DNA of 64,000 nucleotides, taken from the NCBI GenBank assembly GCA_963842775.1, contig CAWJHQ010000001.1:548023-612022 (forward strand), given 5' to 3'. A program made the position numbers and the translations under genes. Origin of the DNA: R-RK-3 sp963842775. Its GTDB lineage: Bacteria > Pseudomonadota > Alphaproteobacteria > Rhizobiales > Rhodomicrobiaceae. The notes under the pieces were generated by a model. It was not told the DNA's origin. It ran no database searches and worked only from the letters and a program-made list of their open reading frames with translations. Below are positions 58,751 to 64,000 of this stretch, piece by piece. The first letter of the stretch is position 1, and each line of letters begins with the position of its first letter.

Positions 58751-60095
58751 TGCGCTCGTCCCTTTTGATCGGCACTCTGGCAATTGCCCTGTCCGCCTGC
58801 GGCGGCGAGGCCCGACCGCAGCAATATGGCCCCAACCCGAATCTGCCCGAACCGCAGCGCGGCCTGTTGCCCGACATGAAGATCGCGATGCCGGCAAATT
58901 GGGGCAACGATCGCCCGACGGTGCCGCAGGGCTACACGATCACAGGCCATCGCCACCGATCTCAAGATCCCGCGCCAGACCCTGGTCCTTCCCAATGGCG
59001 ACATCCTGGTCGCCGAAGGGACGGGCGGCGGCGCGCCGACGGTCCGCCCCAAGGACGTCATCGCGAACTACATCAAGGCGATGGGCAAGAGCTCGGTGAA
59101 GGGCGGCAATCGGCTGACCCTGCTGCGCGACGCCGATGGCGACGGCACCTACGAAGCACGCAGCATCTTCGCCGACAATCTCAATGCGCCCTACGGGCTC
59201 GCCCTGGTCAACGGCGCCATTTACGTCGCCAACCAGGATGCGCTGGTGCGCTTCGACTATCGTGACGGCCAGACCCAGGCGAGCGGGCCGCCGACGAAGG
59301 TCACGGACCTGCCCTCGGCGATCAACCATCACTGGACGAAGGCGATGGCCGCCAGCCCCGATGGCCGCTTCCTCTATGTCGGCATCGGCTCCAACAGCAA
59401 CATCACCGAGCGCGGGATGGACCGCCGAGGTCGACCGGGCGATGGTGTGGCAGATCGATGCCCAGACGGGCGCGCACAAGCCCTACGCCACCGGTCTGCG
59501 CAACCCCACTGCGCTCGCCATCCAGCCCGGAACGGACCAGCTCTGGGCGGTCGTGAACGAGCGCGACGAAATCGGCCCGAACCTTGTTCCCGATTACCTG
59601 ACTTCCGTGCGCGAGGGCGGCTTCTACGGCTGGCCCTACAGCTATTGGGGCCAGAACGTCGACCCACGCGCGCAACCGCAGGATCCGCAGAAGGTCGCCT
59701 CGGCAATCCGCCCGGACTACGGCCTGGGATCGCATGTGGCGGCGCTCGGCCTGGCCTTCTCCACCCCGGCGATGGGCGCGCATTTCGCCGACGGCGTGTT
59801 CGTCGGCGAGCATGGCAGCTGGAACCGCAGCGCCCCGGTCGGCTACAAGGTGGTCTTCGTGCCGTTCCGCGACGGACAGCCGGCCGGCGATCCCGATCGA
59901 TTTCGTCACCGGCTTCCTGCAGGCACGGACGGCAAGACGCGCGGCCGGCCGGTCGGCGTGACCGTGGATCCGCGCGGCGCCCTGATCGTCGCCGACGACC
60001 TGTCGAACACGGTCTGGAGAGTTACGGCGAGCCAACCCCAACCGGCAGCAGCCGCAACAGGGTCCGGCCAAGGTCAGTCCGCGCAAACGCGTTAG
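58747..60095 (+). CDS. PQQ-dependent sugar dehydrogenase, L-sorbosone dehydrogenase-like, lipoprotein (frameshifted)
   Basis: Lipoprotein signal MMRSSLLIGTLAIALSACGG, then a propeller: IPRQTLVLPNGDILVAEGTGG, RLTLLRDADGDGTYEARSIFADNLNAPYGLAL, INHHWTKAMAASPDGRFLYVGIGSNSNITERGM, GLRNPTALAIQPGTDQLWAVVNERDEIGPNLVPDYLTSVREGGFYGWPYSYWG and GVFVGEHGSWNRS. Extra bases near 58950, 59417, 59900 and 59925 break the frame. About 445 residues. Periplasmic, anchored; oxidises a sugar or sugar aldehyde. Differs from the soluble enzyme at 30 kb. Confidence 0.87.
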
Positions 60096-60241
60096 GCGCC
60101 AAGCCGGCGATTGTCCGTGCGCGGCGTGCGATCCGCCAAGGCTCGCACGCCTGCGTTTCTTGCTGTCCGCGCTTGAAGTAGAAGCCATCCACCGATCAGC
60201 ATAGCAGCACCCCGAAGCAAGAAGCCGACGTTCCAATATAC
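60092..60241 (-). pseudogene. C-terminal fragment of a small membrane protein
   Basis: Between a stop at 60242-60244 and TAA at 60092-60094 the minus strand reads VYWNVGFLLRGAAMLIGGWLLL, a clean transmembrane helix, then a basic tail RTARNAGVRALADRTPR. It has no start and probably is the end of a lost gene. Its stop overlaps the end of the dehydrogenase gene. Family not recognised. Confidence 0.35.
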
Positions 60242-60296
60242 CTATTGCTCCTGGATCTCCGGATCGTCCCCGTCCTGCGGCGGATGGCCGGCTTGC

Positions 60297-60681
60297 GCCG
60301 CAATTGCCGCTCTCGCGCTTCCCTTCATAGGGAGCTGCCTTGCTGCCCTCCTTCCAGCGAATGCCCGCAAAGCGGAGGCGTGGCTGGCTGGCACGGTGTC
60401 TCTCATCAGCCTAGAGCGTCGGACCAAAAAGTGCGCAGCGGTTTTTGGACAAATCCGATGCGCAAACAAATGGATAGAGCGGTGCTACCAATTCCGATAA
60501 AAAGTCCGCCGATCTAGCGCTGATCTCGGCGGGCTATCCCCGCATCACCGGCGGAGGGATGATCCGGTACACCATGGAATGGGTGCCGGAGCTCGGCCTC
60601 GCATTCAGCTTGAGAATGGACGGCTTCGCCTGGATGTTCGCCGTCCTGATCACCGGCATCGGCTTCCTGGTAGCGTCGTAA
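60297..60681 (+). pseudogene. Truncated second mrpA, interrupted by a palindromic repeat
   Basis: Left part 60297-60414: AAIALALPFIGSCLAALLPA-like reading ALPFIGSCLAALLPANARKAEAWLAGTVSLISL. Right part from 60517: ALISAGYPRITGGGMIRYTMEWVPELGLAFSLRMDGFAWMFAVLITGIGFLVAS then TAA at 60679-60681. Both align without a gap to residues 10-96 of the intact MrpA at 51560, with the 99-base repeat inserted between. The sequence is divergent from the intact copy, so this is a different mrpA allele, cut off after about 95 codons. No start codon is in frame. Confidence 0.85.
60411..60517. repeat. Palindromic MITE-like repeat, copy 3, with CTAG duplication
   Basis: Element 60415-60513 (99 bases), reverse orientation to the other copies, flanked by CTAG at 60411-60414 and 60514-60517. 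Removing it with one CTAG restores the mrpA reading frame (SLISL-ALISAGYP as cta gcg). Termini AGCGTCGGAC and GTCCGCCGAT are inverted repeats (8 of 10). Reverse strand core: CGCTCTATCC, TTTGTTTG, AAACCGCTGCGCACTTT. Confidence 0.87.
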
Positions 60682-60699
60682 CGGATCTTCTTGTGCTTA

Positions 60700-60885
60700 T
60701 CATGGGCGTGCGCCGCGCTCGGCATTCTCTGGGCCTAGGCGCAAGCCCGGTCCTGTGCCGGTGGGCAGACCCGCCGATTTTGTCTGAGCTTCCGCAGCAC
60801 CGGCCATGAGGAGTTCGGCGGCAGCAAAGGTCATGGCCACAGTGCCCAAAAAGCGGCGGCGATGATGGTCGATTTCTTCGCACAT
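60700..60885 (-). pseudogene. Detached Tat signal peptide, N-terminal fragment of an alpha/beta hydrolase
   Basis: MCEEIDHHRRRFLGTVAMTF continuing AAAELLMAGAAEAQTKSAGLP is a twin-arginine signal (RRRFLG, hydrophobic stretch, AEA|Q cleavage). It is the N-terminus I expect on Tat-exported alpha/beta hydrolases of the type encoded, without it, at 50341-51283. Downstream of LP the sequence no longer resembles the hydrolase and stops at 60700. Confidence 0.65.
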
Positions 60886-60982
60886 TTCTCTCTCCAATTG
60901 GTTGGGTCGCTGTTTGTCAGCCGGGATCGGAAGGCGGCCGGGGCTCCAGCATCGCTCGGAGCACCCGGGGAGGGCGCGTGGG

Positions 60983-62101
60983 TCAGCCGAAGGTGAAGGC
61001 GAAAGCCTCCACGCCCGGATCGAGAAACTCGATCTCGAACTGCCGGTCAGCGATCGGCTTCGATTGTCGGATCAGCTGATAGAGCCGCTGCTCGGTCACC
61101 GTGCCGTGACCTTCGTCGTCGACATCCGTTCCATGAGCGGCGCCCGGCGCCTGTCCATCGATGAGCACGCGAAACCGCACGGACTGTCCCGGCGCGGCCG
61201 GCCCCATGACGAGATGAACATCGCGGGCGTGAAACCGATAGGCTATCCGTCCGCCCGGCTTGTTCAGCGCGACGGCGCCTTTCATCCTCGTCCAATTGCC
61301 GGCAAGCGCCCAACGGTTAAGCCACAAGTTGGGCGGGATGGAAAAGTCGTACGGCCGGTCCAACACGGCACCGCCGGCGGATGCGAAGTTCTCGGTGCGC
61401 TCAGAACCAAGATAGTTTTCCGGCGACTTCAGGCTGCCCCAATCGGCGGCGGCTTCAAGGCCCGGAGCGTCGACCGACACCAGTTCATCGCCGGTGCCGG
61501 CGCTTCCGGCCTCGGCCAGCAATCGTTGAATGACCATCTCCGATTGCTCATACTGGCCCTCGCCGAATACAGAATGCCGGACGCGCCCTTCCGCATCGAT
61601 GAAATACAGCGCCGGCCAATAATTGTTGCTAAAGCCGCGCCATATCCCAAAATCGTTATCGATCGCGACCGGATAGCTGATCCGCATGCTCTTTATGGCT
61701 TGGCGCACATTGTCGATGTTTCTCTCGAACGGGAACTCCGGCGAGTGCACGCCGATGACCACCAGCCCCTGATCCCGGTATTTCTCGGCCCACGCACGGA
61801 CATAGGGAAGCTGGCGCAGCCAGTTGATGCAGGTGTAGGTCCAGACATTGACGAGAACGACTTTGCCGCGCAGGCCGTCTGCGGTCAAAGGCGGCGAGTT
61901 GAGCCACTCATTCGCGTGCGAGAGAGACGCCAGCTCGGATTGGCTGGCCATCTGGCCCGTGAAAAGCCCGTGCAGGAAGGGCAGGCGTTGTCCCGTGGAT
62001 GTCTTTGGCTGTGACATGTTCGTATCCTCTGCAAAGCCCGCAATCGGAGCCCCGATTGCGATGGCAAGTACCGCGGTTATCAAGAGCTTGTTTGTTTTCA
62101 T
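60983..62101 (-). CDS. Thioredoxin-like redoxin with DipZ-type C-terminal domain, atypical active site
   Basis: 372 residues. Signal peptide MKTNKLLITAVLAIAIGAPIAGFAED, so periplasmic. The thioredoxin-like part (residues about 60-190) shows LRGKVVLVNVWTYTCINWLRQLPYVRAWAEKYRDQGLVVIGVHSPEFPFE, NVRQAIKSMRISYPVAIDNDFGIWRGFSNNYWPALYFIDAEGRVRH. The C-terminal half is a beta-rich domain ending FEIEFLDPGVEAFAFTFG, found in DipZ/TlpA-like fusions. The active site reads CINW where relatives have CINC, so the resolving cysteine is replaced by Trp (TGG for TGC). It may work as a one-cysteine protein or be a base error. Intact otherwise. Confidence 0.87.
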   Translation of the reverse strand: MKTNKLLITAVLAIAIGAPIAGFAEDTNMSQPKTSTGQRLPFLHGLFTGQMASQSELASLSHANEWLNSPPLTADGLRGKVVLVNVWTYTCINWLRQLPYVRAWAEKYRDQGLVVIGVHSPEFPFERNIDNVRQAIKSMRISYPVAIDNDFGIWRGFSNNYWPALYFIDAEGRVRHSVFGEGQYEQSEMVIQRLLAEAGSAGTGDELVSVDAPGLEAAADWGSLKSPENYLGSERTENFASAGGAVLDRPYDFSIPPNLWLNRWALAGNWTRMKGAVALNKPGGRIAYRFHARDVHLVMGPAAPGQSVRFRVLIDGQAPGAAHGTDVDDEGHGTVTEQRLYQLIRQSKPIADRQFEIEFLDPGVEAFAFTFG

Positions 62102-62182
62102 CGATGGATGCCTTCTGGAATATGATCGATGTTACCGCGCTTGAACGGGAGCCGGCGCGCATATCGCGCGCCGAAATGTTCT

Positions 62183-63457
62183 TCACATCGATTGGCGCAG
62201 CGGTCGGAACGCTGCCCGCAGCTCGGCGGAGAAGAGTTCCGGCTCTTCCCAGGCCGCGAAATGTCCGCCCTTGTCGACCTCGTTGAAGTAGCTCAGGTTG
62301 CGATAGGCGCGCCGTGCCCACGTCTCTGGGGCGCGGTAGACCTCGTCCGGAAACACCGTGATGGCGACCGGGAGCGAGATCTCGGTGGTCTTCTGCGCGG
62401 CGGCGAGAATAACGCTCTGGCCGGCCGTCTCCCAGTAGAGCCGCGCGGACGAGGCCGCGCTGTTCGTCAGCCAGTACAGCGTGACGTCGTCCAGCAACTC
62501 GTCCTTGGTCGAGCAGCCGCTCGGGCTCGCCATTGTTGTAGTCATACATCCAGGCGGCAAGCCCGGCCGGGGAATCCGTCAAGGCGTAGCCGATCGTCTG
62601 CGGCCGCGTGCCCATCATTGCCGCGGTAGGCCCGCTATTTCTTGTAGAACGTATCGAGCGCATTCAACGCCGCGCTTTCCTTCTCGGAGAGGCCCGCCGG
62701 CGCAGGTCCGCCGCGGCCAGAATCGCGGCTATGTCGGACGGGACCGTTGCCGGCAGGTTGATGTGGATGCCGAGCAAGCCTGCCGGCGCCTGCCGCGCCA
62801 TCGCGCTGGAGACCGGAGCGCCCCAGTCGCCGCCCTGCGCGACGTAGCGGGTGTATCCGAGCCGCTTCATCAGCTCTGCCCAGGCGCGAGCGATGCGGTC
62901 GGGGTTCCAGCCCATCTCCGTGGGCTTGCCGGAGAAGCCGTAGCCGGGCATCGACGGGATGACGACGTCGAAGGCGTCTCTGCGCGGCCCCCGTGGGCCG
63001 TCGGATCGGTGAGCGGACTCGATGATCTTCAGCTGCTCGATGACCGAACCCGGCCAGCCATGCGTCATGATGAGTGGCAAAGCGTTGGGATGACGCGAGC
63101 GGACGTGAATGAAATGGATGTCCAGCCCGTCGATCTCGGTCGTGAACTGCGGCAGCGCGTTGAGCCTCGCTTCGGCCTTTCGCCAGTCGTAGTCGGTGCC
63201 CCAGTAGCGCACCAGCTGCTGGAGTTTGCCAGCTGCACGCCCTGCGACCGATTCTCGACGGTCTCCTTTTCGGGCCAGCGCGTTTCGGCGATGCGCCGGC
63301 GGAGATCGGCAAGCGCGGCTTCGGGAACGTGAACCTGGAACGGACGAAGCGCGGTGTCGCCGGCTGAAGCAGGTATGCCCTGTCCGGCAAGGAGGGCGAT
63401 ACAAGCGCCGCTAAGGCGGCAAGCGAGAGCGGCGAGGCGATGACGACTTTTCAGCAT
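62183..63457 (-). CDS. Epoxide hydrolase family protein, secreted (frameshifted)
   Basis: Signal peptide MLKSRHRLAALACRLSGACIALLAGQGIPASA, then the epoxide hydrolase N-terminal domain (LRPFQVHVPEAALADLRRRIAETRWPE, LQQLVRYWGTDYDWRKAEARLNALPQF) and the hydrolase core with LIMTHGWPGSVIEQL (oxyanion hole), GGDWGAPVSSAMARQ (Asp nucleophile), VTLYWLTNSAASSARLYWE and GGHFAAWEEPELFSAELRAAF (His). Extra bases near 63230, 62700 and 62510 break the frame. About 420 residues. Substrate unknown. First of two tandem genes of this family. Confidence 0.87.
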
Positions 63458-63542
63458 GACTTCCTCCCAATGCTTTGCGCTCTGCAAAGCGAGGTTGAAT
63501 GGACGTTGGGGAGACGGCGCGCAATACGCGCGCCGCCGGGGT

Positions 63543-64000
63543 TCAATTCGGCTGACGGAGGGATTTGATTCCCGCTCGGAGCTCCGAGGTGAGAAACGCC
63601 GGCTGTTCCCACGCCGCGAAGTGGCAGCCCTTGGGGAGCTTGTTGTAATGGATGAGCTTGGGGTAGGCGCGCTCCGCCCAGCTCCGTGGGCATTGATAGA
63701 GCTCGTCGGGAAAGGCGCTGATCGCGATGGGGATCTGATGCCCATGGGACGAAGAAGGGAAGCTTATTCTCCCAATAGAGCCGAGCCTCGGAAATCGCCG
63801 TATTGGTCAGCCAGGTGATCGTGATGTTGTCGAGAATGTCATCTCGCGAAAGGCCTTCGGTCTCCCCGTCGAAGACGCGGGCGATGAGTTCGTAACTCTT
63901 GATGTCGTGGTCGAGAAACCAGGCCGCGAGCCCGACGGGTAAGTGCAATCGCGTAGAATGTCTGCGGGCGGTGTCCCATTTGCTGGGCATAGGCCAGGCC
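63543..64000 (-). CDS. Second epoxide hydrolase family protein, C-terminal part (partial, frameshifted)
   Basis: Runs out of the window on the right. The readable part is GLAYAQQMGHRPQTFYA, LPVGLAAWFLDHDIKSYELIARVFDGETEGLSRDDILDNITITWLTNTAISEARLYWENKLPFF, and after frame changes near 63745 and earlier CHFAAWEQPAFLTSELRAGIKSLRQPN, stop at 63543-63545. Same family as the neighbour 85 bases downstream, similar but clearly divergent, so an old tandem duplication or paired enzymes. Frame changes near 63945 and 63745. Confidence 0.82.

Overview
The window looks like chromosomal DNA of a high-GC alphaproteobacterium, most likely of the Hyphomicrobiales (Rhizobiales), possibly near the Beijerinckiaceae/Methylocystaceae. 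Supporting signs are the metX-metW pair, a transaldolase-glucose-6-phosphate isomerase fusion, a fused MrpA/B antiporter subunit, abundant CaiB/BaiF, epoxide-hydrolase and PQQ sugar dehydrogenase genes, and a short palindromic repeat of the kind scattered through Hyphomicrobiales genomes. The genus is inference. Many genes in the most GC-rich stretches (about 1-5.9, 8.1-10.4, 40.8-41.3, 52.5-54 and 58.5-64 kb) break by single extra bases while 15.8-32 kb is clean. This looks like insertion-type sequencing error more than gene decay, so such genes are given as frameshifted CDS. True remnants are given as pseudogenes.

Layout. 0-4.1 kb: ABC transporter (binding protein, permease, ATPase) ending in a ureohydrolase that resembles Ni-dependent guanidine hydrolase. 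4.1-10.5 kb: DM13 protein, His-rich protein, GNAT, M3 oligopeptidase, Tex. 10.5-13.7 kb: DUF547, Zn-alcohol dehydrogenase, CoA-transferase. 13.9-15.3 kb: tRNA-Arg(CCG), an integrase stub and a LuxR regulator, i.e. the scar of an integrated element. 15.8-23.7 kb: GAF histidine kinase, CsaA, TetR, then chaC-tyrA-hisC facing metX-metW and a YqeY protein. 24.1-25.6 kb: a mobile mystery protein A/B (XRE + Fic) module flanked by gene-poor DNA.

26-46.6 kb is a carbohydrate and redox island. Rightward: GH65 phosphorylase, universal stress protein, beta-phosphoglucomutase, then a PQQ sugar dehydrogenase with its cytochrome c. A broken histidine kinase and a globin remnant lie opposite an NsrR-like regulator with an operator-like palindrome. 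Leftward runs one long operon: GH15, tkt, tal-pgi, gnd, zwf, HAD phosphatase, rpe, pgl, DUF488, with overlapping starts and stops at most junctions. Together these could phosphorolyse or hydrolyse alpha-glucosides such as trehalose, feed glucose-6-phosphate into a complete oxidative pentose phosphate pathway, and make NADPH.

46.9-64 kb is a stress and ion-homeostasis region: Rieske/FAD reductase, DUF2945, YeaO-type DUF488, universal stress protein, alpha/beta hydrolase, complete Mrp antiporter operon (AB, C, D, E, F, G), DUF2231 protein, sorbosone-type dehydrogenase, redoxin and two tandem epoxide hydrolases, the last cut by the window edge. Between them lie a second, truncated mrpA interrupted by the palindromic repeat, and a detached Tat signal that matches the missing N-terminus of the alpha/beta hydrolase 10 kb away.

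The most interesting points are the repeat family with terminal inverted repeats and CTAG target duplications (three copies, two of them in or at the end of genes), the probable guanidine uptake-hydrolysis operon, the NsrR/globin/kinase wreck, and the split hydrolase with its paired mrpA copies.
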